In this document: positions 17,432-27,563 of the stretch, in pieces
Layout: every line of letters starts with the position of its first letter
Position numbering within the stretch: the first letter of the stretch is position 1
Assembly: GCF_051195235.1 (NCBI RefSeq)
Contig: NZ_JBNFZM010000002.1
Coordinates: 710,614-774,613, forward strand
Direction: 5' to 3'
DNA from: Tateyamaria sp947503385
GTDB lineage: Bacteria > Pseudomonadota > Alphaproteobacteria > Rhodobacterales > Rhodobacteraceae
Length of the DNA stretch: 64,000 nucleotides
The notes under the pieces: generated by a model
The model's input: only the letters and a program-made list of their open reading frames with translations
Databases searched by the model: none
Told to the model about the DNA's origin: nothing
Translations under genes and position numbers: made by a program

Positions 17432-19624
17432 ATGACGCCGTCCTTTTATGATGAAGGTGCGCTGGTCGCGGTGCTGACCACGCAACCGCTGGACCGGGCG
17501 CTGGACTACAAAGCGCCCGAAGGCGGGTGCCATCTGGGGGCCTTTGTCGAAGTGCCGCTGGGTCCGCGCAAGGTGATCGGTGTGGTCTGGGGTCCGGGCA
17601 AGGGTGACTATGACTATGCCAAAATCCGTTCGGTCATTCGCGTGCTGGACGCGGCACCCATGCGTGACGAAATGCGCGCGTTTCTGGAAAAGGCAGCCGC
17701 CTACACGCTGACGCCAATGCCTGCGATGTTGCGGCTGGCCACACGCGCGCCGGGTTTGGGCGATCCGCCATCCATGCGCAAAGTGTACCGGCGCGGTCCG
17801 TCAGAGCCGGACCGGGTGACGGACGCACGCAAACGCGTGCTAGAATTTCTCAGCGAATACGGTGATTTATCGTTCACTCTGAAAGAGCTGGCTGAACTGT
17901 CTGGCGTGACATCCTCGGTCATTAAGGGGCTGGTTAAACAAGGTGCTGTCGCCGAAGAGGACAGCCCCCGCGATTTGCCGTTTCCACCGCTGGACCCGGA
18001 ACGTCCGGGCAAAGCGCTGACCGATGATCAGGCGCTGGCCGCTGGCCAGATTGCAAATGCTGTTGCCTCAAACACTTATGGCACGACCTTGCTGCGCGGT
18101 GTGACGGGATCAGGCAAAACGGAAGTCTACCTTGAAGCAGTGGCTGCCTGTTTGCGGTCGGGGCGGCAGGCACTGGTGCTCTTGCCGGAAATCGCGCTGA
18201 CGGCGGAGTTTCTGACACGGGTCGAAGCGCGGTTCGGCGCGCGCCCCGCCGAATGGCACTCGGGCGCGACCATGACCGAACGGCGGCGCATCTGGCGGAT
18301 GGTAGGAATGGGACAGGCGCAGTTGGTGATCGGCGCACGTTCAGCGCTGTTCCTGCCCTACCAGAACCTCGGCCTGATCGTCGTAGATGAAGAACATGAC
18401 ACCTCCTACAAGCAAGAGGATGGTGTCCTCTATAATGCGCGGGACATGGCCGTGCTGCGTGCGTCACTGCTGGGGGCGCAGGTGGTGCTGGCCTCTGCCA
18501 CACCATCATTGGAAAGCTGGGCCAACGCAGAAAGCGGCAAATATGCCCGCGTCGATCTGGAGGCGCGGTTTGGGCCCGCCGTGATGCCACAGATGCGCAC
18601 CATCGACATGCGGACCGAGGCGCTGCCATCGGGACGGTGGGTGTCCGACACCCTCAAACGCGCGGTAGAGGCGCGGCTGGAGGCGGGCGAACAGGCCATG
18701 CTGTTTCTCAACCGCCGGGGCTATGCGCCGATCACATTGTGCCGGGCCTGCGGGCATCAGGTGGGCTGTGATCAATGTGACGCGCGCATGGTCGAGCATC
18801 GATTCCTCAAGCGGTTGATGTGCCATCAATGTGGCGAGACAAAACCGCTGCCAACCATATGTCCGTCCTGCGAGGCAGAGGACCGTATGGCGCCGGTCGG
18901 CCCCGGCGTCGAGCGATTGGGCGAAGAGGCGGTGGAACTGTTCCCGGATGCGCGTGTGGCGGTGCTCAGTTCCGACATGTATGGCTCGGCCCGTGCGTTG
19001 AAGGCCGAGATCGAGAGCATCGCGGAGGGTGCCGCGGATGTCATCATCGGCACGCAATTGGTGGCAAAGGGTCACAACTTTCCGTCGCTGACACTGGTTG
19101 GTGTGATCGATGCGGACCTCGGCTTGCAGGGGTCCGATCTGCGTGCCGCCGAGCGGACCTTTCAACTTATGCGGCAGGTGGCGGGCCGCGCAGGCCGGGC
19201 GGAAAAGCCGGGCACAGCCCTTTTGCAGACATACCAGCCAGAACATCCTGTCATCCGTGCCATCCTTGCGGGGGACGAGGAGGGGTTCTGGCGCGCAGAA
19301 GCTGCCGAACGCGAGGCGGCAGGTGTGCCGCCCTACGGCCGCATGGCAGGCATCATCCTGAGCGGGCCGGACGTGGCGCAAGTGTTTGACGCGGCAAACG
19401 CGCTGGCGCGAAACACTGCACCGCTACAACGTGTCGGCGCGCAGGTCTTCGGCCCTGCACCAGCCCCCATCGCCCGCATTCGTGGACGCCACCGCGTGCG
19501 GTTGCTGGTCAAGGCAGGCAAGGGTGTCGCTTTGCAAGGGGCAATTTCGCGATGGGTCGGGCAGCTGCGCCTGAAAGGCGATTTGCGGCTTGCGGTCGAT
19601 ATCGACCCACAGAGTTTCTACTGA
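17432..19624 (+). CDS. priA: Primosomal replication helicase PriA
   Basis: Superfamily 2 helicase that restarts stalled replication forks. The N-terminal DNA-binding domain begins V-A-V-L-T-T-Q-P-L-D-R-A-L-D-Y. Walker A G-V-T-G-S-G-K-T-E is near residue 223 and the DEEH box (V-V-D-E-E-H-D) near 317. Zinc-binding cysteines follow from about 436 to 475 in C-x2-C-x6-C-x2-C and C-x2-C patterns. The helicase C-half includes A-G-R-A-G-R. Length is 730 aa, normal. It converges with ileS. Confidence 0.96.
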   Translation: MTPSFYDEGALVAVLTTQPLDRALDYKAPEGGCHLGAFVEVPLGPRKVIGVVWGPGKGDYDYAKIRSVIRVLDAAPMRDEMRAFLEKAAAYTLTPMPAMLRLATRAPGLGDPPSMRKVYRRGPSEPDRVTDARKRVLEFLSEYGDLSFTLKELAELSGVTSSVIKGLVKQGAVAEEDSPRDLPFPPLDPERPGKALTDDQALAAGQIANAVASNTYGTTLLRGVTGSGKTEVYLEAVAACLRSGRQALVLLPEIALTAEFLTRVEARFGARPAEWHSGATMTERRRIWRMVGMGQAQLVIGARSALFLPYQNLGLIVVDEEHDTSYKQEDGVLYNARDMAVLRASLLGAQVVLASATPSLESWANAESGKYARVDLEARFGPAVMPQMRTIDMRTEALPSGRWVSDTLKRAVEARLEAGEQAMLFLNRRGYAPITLCRACGHQVGCDQCDARMVEHRFLKRLMCHQCGETKPLPTICPSCEAEDRMAPVGPGVERLGEEAVELFPDARVAVLSSDMYGSARALKAEIESIAEGAADVIIGTQLVAKGHNFPSLTLVGVIDADLGLQGSDLRAAERTFQLMRQVAGRAGRAEKPGTALLQTYQPEHPVIRAILAGDEEGFWRAEAAEREAAGVPPYGRMAGIILSGPDVAQVFDAANALARNTAPLQRVGAQVFGPAPAPIARIRGRHRVRLLVKAGKGVALQGAISRWVGQLRLKGDLRLAVDIDPQSFY

Positions 19625-19729
19625 TCCAAAGGACCGCTGCGCGGATGCCATTATTAGGGGGCGCGCCCCCGTCGCTGCCGCGACTCCCCCGGGATTTTTT
19701 TGGGGACAGAGACAAGGCACACTTGGTTT

Positions 19730-19759
19730 TGGGATGGGCCGTCTGTGCAGCCCATCCCA
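19730..19759. terminator. Hairpin between convergent priA and ileS
   Basis: TGGGATGGGC and GCCCATCCCA form a perfect 10-bp stem with a 10-base loop, between the two converging stop codons. There is no clear T-run on either side, so this is either a weak or factor-assisted terminator or an mRNA 3' stabiliser. A 14-base GC palindrome (GGGGGCGCGCCCCC) at 19657-19670 lies nearer the priA end. Confidence 0.5.
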
Positions 19760-19781
19760 CAGGGCACAGCAAAGCGCGCGC

Positions 19782-22748
19782 CTAGCTGAGCGCCGCTTCG
19801 CAGCGACCGCAGACGCCATCGTGGCTGTGCGTACCCACATCAGGAAGCACTTTCCAGCAGCGTGCGCACTTGGCACCTTCGGCCCGTTCGAACACTACGC
19901 CAACGCCCGGAACTTCTGGCAGGCGAAACGCTTCGTCAGGAGACGGGTCTGTTGTGACACTGATCTGCGAGGTGATGCAGATGTCGGCAAAGGGGAGCGC
20001 CCGCAGGTTTGCCGCGAGATCTGCGTCTTCGACATGCACCACCGGTGCCGCCTCAAGCGATGCGCCGATCACCTTATCGGTGCGCTGAATTTCCAGCGCC
20101 GCGGTGACCGCTCTGCGCGCGCTGCGGATCGCGTTCCACTTATGTGCAAGCGCGTCGTCGCGCCATGTCGCAGGCGTGTCCGGCATATCGACGAGGTGGA
20201 CCGATGCGTCTTCGCCCGGATGCCGCTCCAGCCACACCTCTTCCATGGTGAAGACGAGGATCGGTGCCAGCCACGTGGTCAGGCGATGGTAAAGCAGATC
20301 CAGAACCGTGCGGGCCGCACGCCGTTCAGACGTGTCACCGTCGCAATAGAGCGCATCCTTGCGGATGTCGAAATAGAAGGCCGACAGGTCGACAGTCGCA
20401 AAGGTGAACACAGCCGAGAACACGCGTTGGAAGTCGAACGCGCCGTACCCGTCGCGCACTGTCTGGTCCAATTCGGCCAACCGGTGCAGCACCCAGCATT
20501 CCAATTCCGGCATTTCGGTCGGGTCGACGCGATCCGCGTCGGTAAAATCGGCCAGAGAGCCCAACATGAATCGCATGGTGTTGCGCAGACGGCGATAACT
20601 GTCGGCCACACCTTTTAGGATTTCCGGCCCGATCCGCTGATCTGCAGTATAGTCCGTTTGCGCCACCCAGAGCCGCAGGATGTCGGCCCCGTATTGTTTG
20701 ATCACCTCGTCCGGCACGATAGTGTTGCCGATGGATTTGGACATCTTGAAGCCCTTTTCATCAAGCGTCATCCCGTGTGTGACCACATTGCGGTAAGGTG
20801 CGCGGCCCGTTGTACCCACGGATTGCAGAAGCGACGAATGGAACCAACCGCGGTGCTGGTCAGTGCCTTCCATGTAGACGTCGGCCACGCCATCCTCGGA
20901 CCCGTCTGCGCGGTCGCGCAGGACAAAGGCGTGCGTGGAACCGGAATCGAACCAGACATCGAGGATATCGGTCACCTGCTCGTAGTCGTCGGGGTTCACG
21001 ATCCCTTCGAGGAAGCGCTGCTTGGCCCCTTCGTCATACCACGCGTCGGCGCCTTCCGCCTCAAAGGCGCTGGTGATGCGCCGGTTGACCTGAGGATTGC
21101 GTAGCAGGAAATCGTCATCCGTGGGCAGTGCGCCCTTTTTCGTAAAGCATGTGAGCGGCACGCCCCACGCCCGTTGCCGCGACAACACCCAGTCCGGTCG
21201 CGATTCCATCATCGAATACAGACGGTTGCGCCCCGATCTGGGCGTCCAGTTCACATTGTCGATCTCGGTCAGGGCACGTTCACGGATCGTGGCGCCATAG
21301 GTGTCCTGCCCGTCGCCGACGGGCTTGTCGATGGCGGCAAACCACTGTGGCGTGTTGCGGTAGATCACCGGAGCTTTGGAGCGCCAGGAATGCGGATAGG
21401 AGTGCTTGATCTTGCCACGGGCCAAGAGCCCGCCGACCTCTGCCAGCTTTTCGATGACCGCGGCGTTGGCGTTACCTTCCTTGCCGTTGGGTTTCAGGAT
21501 CGCCTTGCCGCCAAAGAACGGCAGGTCGTCGCGAAACCGCCCGTCGGGGTTCACGTTGTAGGTGATCACCTGTTCCAGCATCCCCAACTCACGGTAAAGT
21601 TCGTATTCCTCCATCCCGTGGGAGGGCGCGCAATGGACAAAGCCGGTGCCTTCGGTGTCGGTGACAAAATCGGCGGCGCGAAAGTCGCGGATGTCGTCCC
21701 ATTCACCGCCTGCACCCTCGGCCCCTTTCAGGGGGTGGCTCAGCGTGATGTTTCCGAGTTCGGTAGCAGAAACGTCCCGCAAGCGACGATACATAGTGTT
21801 GTCCAGCCGCGAACGTTGCATAACATCGGCAGCGAGGTTGTCGGCAAGGATGTAACGATCACCGATGCGCGCCCAGCAGTCCTCGGGCCGACCAGTGATT
21901 TCGTAGAGGCCGTATGAGATGCCGTCGCCGAACACCACTGCCTTGTTCGAGGGCATGGTCCAAGGCGTGGTGGTCCAGATCACCACATATGCGCCAACAA
22001 GGTTCTCGCCAGCGACGACGCCATCGCTCTGGGTTGGGTCAACCGGGTCGACACCAGTAATGTCTTTGTTCTTCGTATCTGAAACCCTGAACTTCACCCA
22101 GATCGTGAAGCTGTCCTTGTCGTGGTACTCAACCTCGGCCTCGGCCAGCGCGGTCTGTTCCACCGGCGACCACATCACGGGCTTCGACCCCTGATAGAGC
22201 GTGCCGTTCATCAGGAATGTCATGAATTCTTCGGCAATCACCCGCTCGGCATGGAAATCCATCGTCAAGTAGGGTTCATCCCAGTTACCGGTGATGCCCA
22301 GCCGCTTGAATTCCTCGCGCTGTACATCCACCCAGCCAACGGCGAAGTCGCGGCATTCGGCGCGGAATTCGTTGATCGGCACCTGATCCTTGTCGCGCCC
22401 CTTTTTGCGGTACGCTTCCTCGATCTTCCACTCGATGGGCAGGCCGTGGCAGTCCCAGCCGGGGATGTATCGGGCATCGCGGCCCATCATCTGGTGCGAT
22501 CGGACGATCATGTCCTTGATCGTCTTGTTCAGCGCGTGCCCGATATGCAGGTGCCCATTGGCGTAAGGCGGCCCGTCATGCAGGGTAAAAGGCGCCCTGC
22601 CCTCCTTCTCCCGCAGCCGGTCATAGACGCCAATCCGTGCCCACCGCTCCAGCCAGCCGGGCTCGCGCTTGGGCAGGCCTGCGCGCATGGGGAAATCGGT
22701 CTTGGGCAGGTTCAACGTATCTTTGTAGTCGGGTGTGTCGGCGCACAT
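19782..22748 (-). CDS. ileS: Isoleucyl-tRNA synthetase
   Basis: Class I synthetase that charges tRNA-Ile. HIGH is seen as H-L-H-I-G-H at residues 66-71 and KMSKS in G-F-K-M-S-K-S-I-G-N near 668. The editing (CP1) domain lies between, and a C-terminal zinc site reads C-A-R-C-W...C-G-R-C. The ATG at 22748 (M-C-A-D-T-P-D-Y-K-D-T-L-N) is chosen because the motif K-D-T-L-N-L-P-K-T-D-F-P-M-R normally sits at the N-terminus. The frame start at 22811 adds an atypical tail. Length is then 988 aa. No leader RNA is obvious upstream. Confidence 0.96.
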   Translation of the reverse strand: MCADTPDYKDTLNLPKTDFPMRAGLPKREPGWLERWARIGVYDRLREKEGRAPFTLHDGPPYANGHLHIGHALNKTIKDMIVRSHQMMGRDARYIPGWDCHGLPIEWKIEEAYRKKGRDKDQVPINEFRAECRDFAVGWVDVQREEFKRLGITGNWDEPYLTMDFHAERVIAEEFMTFLMNGTLYQGSKPVMWSPVEQTALAEAEVEYHDKDSFTIWVKFRVSDTKNKDITGVDPVDPTQSDGVVAGENLVGAYVVIWTTTPWTMPSNKAVVFGDGISYGLYEITGRPEDCWARIGDRYILADNLAADVMQRSRLDNTMYRRLRDVSATELGNITLSHPLKGAEGAGGEWDDIRDFRAADFVTDTEGTGFVHCAPSHGMEEYELYRELGMLEQVITYNVNPDGRFRDDLPFFGGKAILKPNGKEGNANAAVIEKLAEVGGLLARGKIKHSYPHSWRSKAPVIYRNTPQWFAAIDKPVGDGQDTYGATIRERALTEIDNVNWTPRSGRNRLYSMMESRPDWVLSRQRAWGVPLTCFTKKGALPTDDDFLLRNPQVNRRITSAFEAEGADAWYDEGAKQRFLEGIVNPDDYEQVTDILDVWFDSGSTHAFVLRDRADGSEDGVADVYMEGTDQHRGWFHSSLLQSVGTTGRAPYRNVVTHGMTLDEKGFKMSKSIGNTIVPDEVIKQYGADILRLWVAQTDYTADQRIGPEILKGVADSYRRLRNTMRFMLGSLADFTDADRVDPTEMPELECWVLHRLAELDQTVRDGYGAFDFQRVFSAVFTFATVDLSAFYFDIRKDALYCDGDTSERRAARTVLDLLYHRLTTWLAPILVFTMEEVWLERHPGEDASVHLVDMPDTPATWRDDALAHKWNAIRSARRAVTAALEIQRTDKVIGASLEAAPVVHVEDADLAANLRALPFADICITSQISVTTDPSPDEAFRLPEVPGVGVVFERAEGAKCARCWKVLPDVGTHSHDGVCGRCEAALS

Positions 22749-23026
22749 GGGTGGCGTCCTTTGTCGGTAGTCTGTCAGTAAAACGGTGCGGTGCGGTGCG
22801 AGCAGGCTCAAGCACCTTTGCCCGGCGGCTCGATGGTCTGTCAGAGCGCCGGGGATATAATTCGCAGAATGATGATCACATGCATCATGCGCGGCGTTAT
22901 AGGCACGCAGGATTTGCGCGGCAAGGCCCCCGTCTCTGTTCCTGAAAAATCCCGGAGCGCGAGGCAGAGCCTCGCTTCAACGCGGCTGCCGGAGGCAGAC
23001 GCAAAACATCGTCCGCGCGCAAGCGC
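22749..23026. other. Intergenic region upstream of ileS
   Basis: About 278 bases between the DUF2339 gene end and the ileS start, with no gene. It contains the ileS promoter region and, at 22959-22975, a GCGAGGC-aga-GCCTCGC hairpin listed separately. I looked for T-box elements and found none. Confidence 0.5.
22948..22975 (-). terminator. Candidate terminator after the DUF2339 gene
   Basis: Read on the minus strand, GCGAGGC-tct-GCCTCGC (22975-22959) is a perfect 7-bp stem. A short GC run follows, then five T residues at about 22951-22946. It begins about 50 bases after the DUF2339 stop. The gap between stem and T-run is larger than ideal, so the call is tentative. Confidence 0.45.
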
Positions 23027-25753
23027 TCAATCAGGTGACGTCCGCGTTTGCGCCCAACGGTTGAGCCATGCAAGCCCCGCCAAGGACAGGCCCAGAACCA
23101 CAAGGCTCAGCACCCGCGTTAACCCTTCGAGGCCGGAGATATCGATCAGGAACACCTTTGCCACCGCAGCGCCGATCACCACCAGACCGGCACGCCGCAG
23201 CAGGGCTGAATTGCGCGCAAGAGACTGATAAAAGATCAACGCCCCTGCAATCAGAAGTGCCAGCGTATAGCTCCACAATTCCGGCTGCAGAAATCCGTGG
23301 CGCAGTTCCATCGTCTCGGCCCCCTGCCAGACATGTCGCAGTGCCGTAAAGGCCCAGAACACCGCAAGCGCACCGCCGACAACAGCCAGCGTTGCCCGCA
23401 GGACAAAACGCTGCAGCGTCCACGCGCCAAGCAGCAGAACAAGCCCCGGCAGCAGATAGGCCACGATCAGCGTGTTGATCAGTGGCGGCCCCGCGACCTC
23501 CTCCCCCCAAGCGTCCAGAAGCGGGTTGAACAGAGTCAGAGCAAGTGCCAAAGCGCCAAAGCCGACCAGCCCGAACAATCCGGCAAGGGCCGCCCGCACA
23601 ATGGCCAGCCGCCCGCCCAATCGATCAAGCCGCACAAGCTGCGTGAGCGCCAGCACCAACCAGATCACCGCATAAAGGCCCATGGCCCAATGCGTATCGC
23701 TGCCAGAGCCGTCCAGCATAGCGTCGAGCGCACGCAACAGCAGCAACGACACCAGCACACCGCCCGCAGACCATGCTGCCGTATCCAGCATCACCTGCGC
23801 CGTGACCCGCGGCAGGCCGCGCAACAGAACCAGCGATGTGACAAAGGCGGCAAGCGCACCACCGTACGCCAACAGCATTTCCCAAATTGCGGCGTCCTCC
23901 ACGGCCCAGACAAGGCCCGGATTGACGATCAAGCGCGCGCCCACGGCAACCACACCGACCGATATGAACACCTGCATCAGTGGCAGGCCAAACCGCCGGT
24001 CCAGCGCCGCCGCAGCGACAACCGTTGCGGCCAGCGCCACGGTCAGCGCGGCTGACGACAGAATCAGCACGAGCGCGAACGTGATCGAGGCCAGCGCGGA
24101 CAATACAAACACAGACACGCGCACCCGGTCCTCGCCGTCAACACGGGCAAATCGCGCGGCAAATCCCACCATGACCCCCGCCATGACAATCGCGTGCAGC
24201 GCCCACGCATACGCGCCAATGGTGTCCGCCGGTTGCCATGTGACCTCAAGCACGATGGCCATGGCAGGCGCCACAAGGGCCGCAGCAATGGCCCACGCCA
24301 CGCCAAAACCGGGGCGCAGGGCGCGGCCAGCCGCCAGCGCGCTGAACCCAAGCCCAAGCCCCCACAACACCGTCACGGTCAGCGGGAATTCAGCCTCGGT
24401 TGTCTCTGCATAGGCGTCGGCAAAGGCGCGCCACACCGCGCCGCGGTCAAGCCCTTCATTGGCCACAAGGGCCAGCACCACCGCAACCGGCGCAATCGCC
24501 AAATCCTGCAGCGCCGGGCCACGCACCGACCAAACTGTCAGCGCCGCCGCAAGCAGCGCCAGTCCCGCCCATGCAGGCCAAAGCGCGCCCGCGACTTCCA
24601 GCGCCACAAACCCGGTGATCAGGCTGGATACCAGCACGGATCCCGCCGCCAGCCATGTGGGAAACACCGGCATCTTCTGGCCCTGTGACAGGGCCGATTG
24701 CACTGCGGTTGGTTCCGGATGATCCGGCCAGATGCTGCGCGCGGGGATCAAAGTGGCCAGCACGGCAATGCCAAGCGCAAACAATTGGAAGGCAAAGCCC
24801 AAAACCGCCTCAGACCCACCGAGATAGGTCAACATCCCCATGCCATAGGCCAAAACCACGCTCAGCACGGACACCCACGCCCACCGCCGCACCGTGTCGA
24901 TCCCAAGACCGACCGCCGTTACAATCGCAAAATACAGATAGAGCCACGGCGTCGCGGGCACATCGCTGCCCACAAACAACGGTGCCCCAAACGCGCCGAT
25001 CACACCAACCGCCGCCAGTAGCGGCCCGTTGAACCATCCCAGTACAACACCCAAGAGCCCAACCGCGGCAAGCCCGGCAAATGCCGCCTCAACGCCAATC
25101 AACCCGTACAGCAGCCGTGCCGCCGTCACCCCGCCAAAGAGCGACACGAGCCCCGCACCCGAAAAGACCGAAGGCAAATACGCAGTGGTCGCATCCGTTG
25201 CATCGCCAAATCGCCTACGGATTACCTCGCCCGCGCCGATCAGGGCTGCACCAAAGGCGAGGGCCGCCAGCACCCGCGCAGTTGGCGGCAGGTAACCGTT
25301 TTCGACGCCGTACTGGACCAGGAACAACCCGGCGAGCGCCAGTGACAGTGCCGAAACGGCATAGAACCAGTTCACGGCCAGCCACTGGAACAGGCGCGTC
25401 GCAAAGGTTGGGCCAACCGGCTCGGGTGGCGTCTTTTGCGTGGCGGTCCTGTCGGCTTGCCTCCGCGCGGCGATGACCTTGGCTGCGGCAGGTTCTGTGT
25501 CCTGCGGCTTTGCGGCGGGGGGGACGACCTCGGCCTTTGGTCGCACTGCGTCTAGGTCTGTGCGGTTCCGCGCGGGGGCGCGTTCAGTGGGCGTCTTTCG
25601 CGCATCCGCCATGAGACCGGCCATCTCACGCTCCAGCCGGGCCACACGCCCCTTGAGGCTGCTGTGGCTGATGAGCAGATAGATGACGGCAACGGGGATC
25701 GCGAGCACGGCGAGCCCCAACAACACCAACAGCCCTTCCATCGACCACCTCAC
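23027..25753 (-). CDS. DUF2339 large multi-pass membrane protein
   Basis: A 908-aa protein. One N-terminal membrane helix (V-L-L-G-L-A-V-L-A-I-P-V-A-V-I-Y) is followed by a short coiled segment (L-K-G-R-V-A-R-L-E-R-E-M-A) and a charged Pro/Ala-rich linker (residues 50-115). More than twenty hydrophobic helices follow to the end, starting W-L-A-V-N-W-F-Y-A-V-S-A-L-S-L-A. That layout is characteristic of DUF2339 (YccA-like large membrane proteins). The C-terminus has L-I-D-I-S-G-L-E-G-L-T-R-V-L-S, conserved in the family. Function is unknown. It is monocistronic. Confidence 0.88.
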   Translation of the reverse strand: MRWSMEGLLVLLGLAVLAIPVAVIYLLISHSSLKGRVARLEREMAGLMADARKTPTERAPARNRTDLDAVRPKAEVVPPAAKPQDTEPAAAKVIAARRQADRTATQKTPPEPVGPTFATRLFQWLAVNWFYAVSALSLALAGLFLVQYGVENGYLPPTARVLAALAFGAALIGAGEVIRRRFGDATDATTAYLPSVFSGAGLVSLFGGVTAARLLYGLIGVEAAFAGLAAVGLLGVVLGWFNGPLLAAVGVIGAFGAPLFVGSDVPATPWLYLYFAIVTAVGLGIDTVRRWAWVSVLSVVLAYGMGMLTYLGGSEAVLGFAFQLFALGIAVLATLIPARSIWPDHPEPTAVQSALSQGQKMPVFPTWLAAGSVLVSSLITGFVALEVAGALWPAWAGLALLAAALTVWSVRGPALQDLAIAPVAVVLALVANEGLDRGAVWRAFADAYAETTEAEFPLTVTVLWGLGLGFSALAAGRALRPGFGVAWAIAAALVAPAMAIVLEVTWQPADTIGAYAWALHAIVMAGVMVGFAARFARVDGEDRVRVSVFVLSALASITFALVLILSSAALTVALAATVVAAAALDRRFGLPLMQVFISVGVVAVGARLIVNPGLVWAVEDAAIWEMLLAYGGALAAFVTSLVLLRGLPRVTAQVMLDTAAWSAGGVLVSLLLLRALDAMLDGSGSDTHWAMGLYAVIWLVLALTQLVRLDRLGGRLAIVRAALAGLFGLVGFGALALALTLFNPLLDAWGEEVAGPPLINTLIVAYLLPGLVLLLGAWTLQRFVLRATLAVVGGALAVFWAFTALRHVWQGAETMELRHGFLQPELWSYTLALLIAGALIFYQSLARNSALLRRAGLVVIGAAVAKVFLIDISGLEGLTRVLSLVVLGLSLAGLAWLNRWAQTRTSPD

Positions 25754-25940
25754 ATGTTCTGGTACTGCGCGAACCTAAGCCAATGCGGGCGGCGCGAAAA
25801 GCATGGTTTTCCAGACTGTTGTGCGCCAAAGCCCACCCGCAAGGCGGATTTCCGCACAGCATCCACCGCAAGTTCGGCACGCCAGAGCCTTTGGGCCCAC
25901 TCCCAGCGCCCCAGTCCTGTCCGTGGTCAACACCACAGCG

Positions 25941-27557
25941 CTAGTCGTTGATGTGGCTCCAGACGGCGGACATCACCACAGACCCTTCGCCAACCGCACT
26001 GGCCACGCGCTTGACCGACCCCGCGCGCACGTCCCCCACGGCAAAAATGCCGTGGCGCGATGTCTCGTATGCGGTGCGCCCACCGGCGTCGCGCCCCGTG
26101 GGCACGAACCCCTTGTCATCCAGCGTCACAAGGCCCGACAACCATCCTGTGTTGGGCGCAGCACCGACCATGACAAACAGGGCGCGCGCAGGCAGATGCC
26201 AATCTTGACCCGACGCTTTGTCGCGGATCGTCACCCCGGTCAGGCGGTCGTCGCCCTGCAATTCGGTGGCTTCGGTGCTGGTGTGGATCGTGATGCGCGG
26301 ATGGCTCTTTAACCGTTGCAACAGATAGTCGGACATGGAGCTTGCCAGCGACCCGCTGCGCACCAGCACGTGCACGTGCCGGGCCGTGCGCGCAAGGAAC
26401 ATCGCCGCTTGTCCGGCTGAATTGCCGCCCCCGATAATGGCCACTTCGGTATCCTTGCAGTAGCGCGCCTCGACATCCGTCGCAGCGTAGTACACGCCCG
26501 CCCCTTCGAACTCGCTGAGCCGGTCCAGCGGCATCTGCCGATACTGCACGCCGGTTGCGACGATCAAAGCCTTGGCCGAGACCCAATCATCTGTATCAAG
26601 CCGGATGTGGAACAGGTGCTTTTCACATTGCATCAGTTCCTGCGCGCGCACTGGTACCGCAAAGCGGGTGCCGAATTTCATTGCCTGTACTTCACCACGT
26701 CCCACCAGATCACCGCCGGAGATACCCGTGGGAAACCCCATATAGTTCTCGATCCGGCTGGACGTGCCTGCCTGACCGCCCACGGCCAGATCCTCAAGGA
26801 CCACCCCACAAAGCCCTTCGGCGCCGGCATAGACACCCGCCGCCACGCCCGCAGGACCACCACCCACGATGGCCACGTCGAACACGTCCTCCTTGCGCAG
26901 CGCCATGTCGAGGCCAAGCGCGCGGGCCACGCCGCGCGGCGTGGGCGGGTGGATCACCTGATGTTTGGCAAAGATCACTGCCGGGCGCGCCCGGTCGATG
27001 CTGCACTGTTTGGCCAGCGCGTCGCCCTCATCGCTCTCGATTTCGATCTCGGCAAAGGGAATGCGGTTGCGCGCGGCGAAACTGGCAATGCGGCGCACGT
27101 CCCGGTCCACTTCACCGCCGATAAGCGTCAAACTGGCCTCGTCCACCTCGACCATGCGGCGTCTGCGGGCGGCGAAGACGCTGATGATGATATCGGACAT
27201 TTCGGGAATGTCGGACATCAGTTGCAGCATGGCGTCGCGTTTGACGCATAGCAGTTCGGTGTCCTGCACCGCACGCCCCGTCATGAACGCGTGGCCGCCG
27301 GTGAGAAAGGCCAACTCCCCAAAAAACTGGCCCGGCCCCAACGTCGCATTGCCATAGCGTTGCCCGGTGCCACTGCTCACCGCCTCTGTCTCTCCCGACA
27401 GGAGATAATGGAATTCGGAAATGGGAGCGCCGGCTTTTTGGAACACCTCGCCTGCCTTGAGTGGCACCACGTGACCCACGCGGCGCATGGCCGCCACATG
27501 TTCAGAGGCGAGCGGGGTGCGCACCATCGTTTGCAGGTCAGCGGCAAAGGTTTCCAT
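25941..27557 (-). CDS. Cyclic-nucleotide-binding / thioredoxin-reductase-like fusion
   Basis: A 538-aa three-part protein. Residues about 12-130 form a cyclic-nucleotide-binding beta-barrel (G-x-V-F-Q-K-A-G, L-L-S-G, G-Q-F-F-G-E-L-A-F-L-T-G-G). Residues about 145-215 resemble a thioredoxin fold without an active-site C-x-x-C. Residues about 225-538 form a thioredoxin-reductase-type flavoprotein with FAD motif V-A-I-V-G-G-G-P-A-G (228-237), NADPH motif V-A-I-I-G-G-G-N-S-A (372-381) and the FAD-binding A-V-G-D-V-R near the end. The reductase redox C-x-x-C is absent; the segment before the NADPH motif has only Cys367. It is probably an NADPH-dependent regulator or ferredoxin-reductase-like enzyme. 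It lies seven bases downstream of ycjF. Confidence 0.85.
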   Translation of the reverse strand: METFAADLQTMVRTPLASEHVAAMRRVGHVVPLKAGEVFQKAGAPISEFHYLLSGETEAVSSGTGQRYGNATLGPGQFFGELAFLTGGHAFMTGRAVQDTELLCVKRDAMLQLMSDIPEMSDIIISVFAARRRRMVEVDEASLTLIGGEVDRDVRRIASFAARNRIPFAEIEIESDEGDALAKQCSIDRARPAVIFAKHQVIHPPTPRGVARALGLDMALRKEDVFDVAIVGGGPAGVAAGVYAGAEGLCGVVLEDLAVGGQAGTSSRIENYMGFPTGISGGDLVGRGEVQAMKFGTRFAVPVRAQELMQCEKHLFHIRLDTDDWVSAKALIVATGVQYRQMPLDRLSEFEGAGVYYAATDVEARYCKDTEVAIIGGGNSAGQAAMFLARTARHVHVLVRSGSLASSMSDYLLQRLKSHPRITIHTSTEATELQGDDRLTGVTIRDKASGQDWHLPARALFVMVGAAPNTGWLSGLVTLDDKGFVPTGRDAGGRTAYETSRHGIFAVGDVRAGSVKRVASAVGEGSVVMSAVWSHIND

Positions 27558-27563
27558 GGTTGA

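Noticed and set aside
22749..23026. T-box or other leader RNA upstream of ileS
   Set aside because: No T-box consensus or specifier loop could be seen, and T-boxes are not expected in this lineage.
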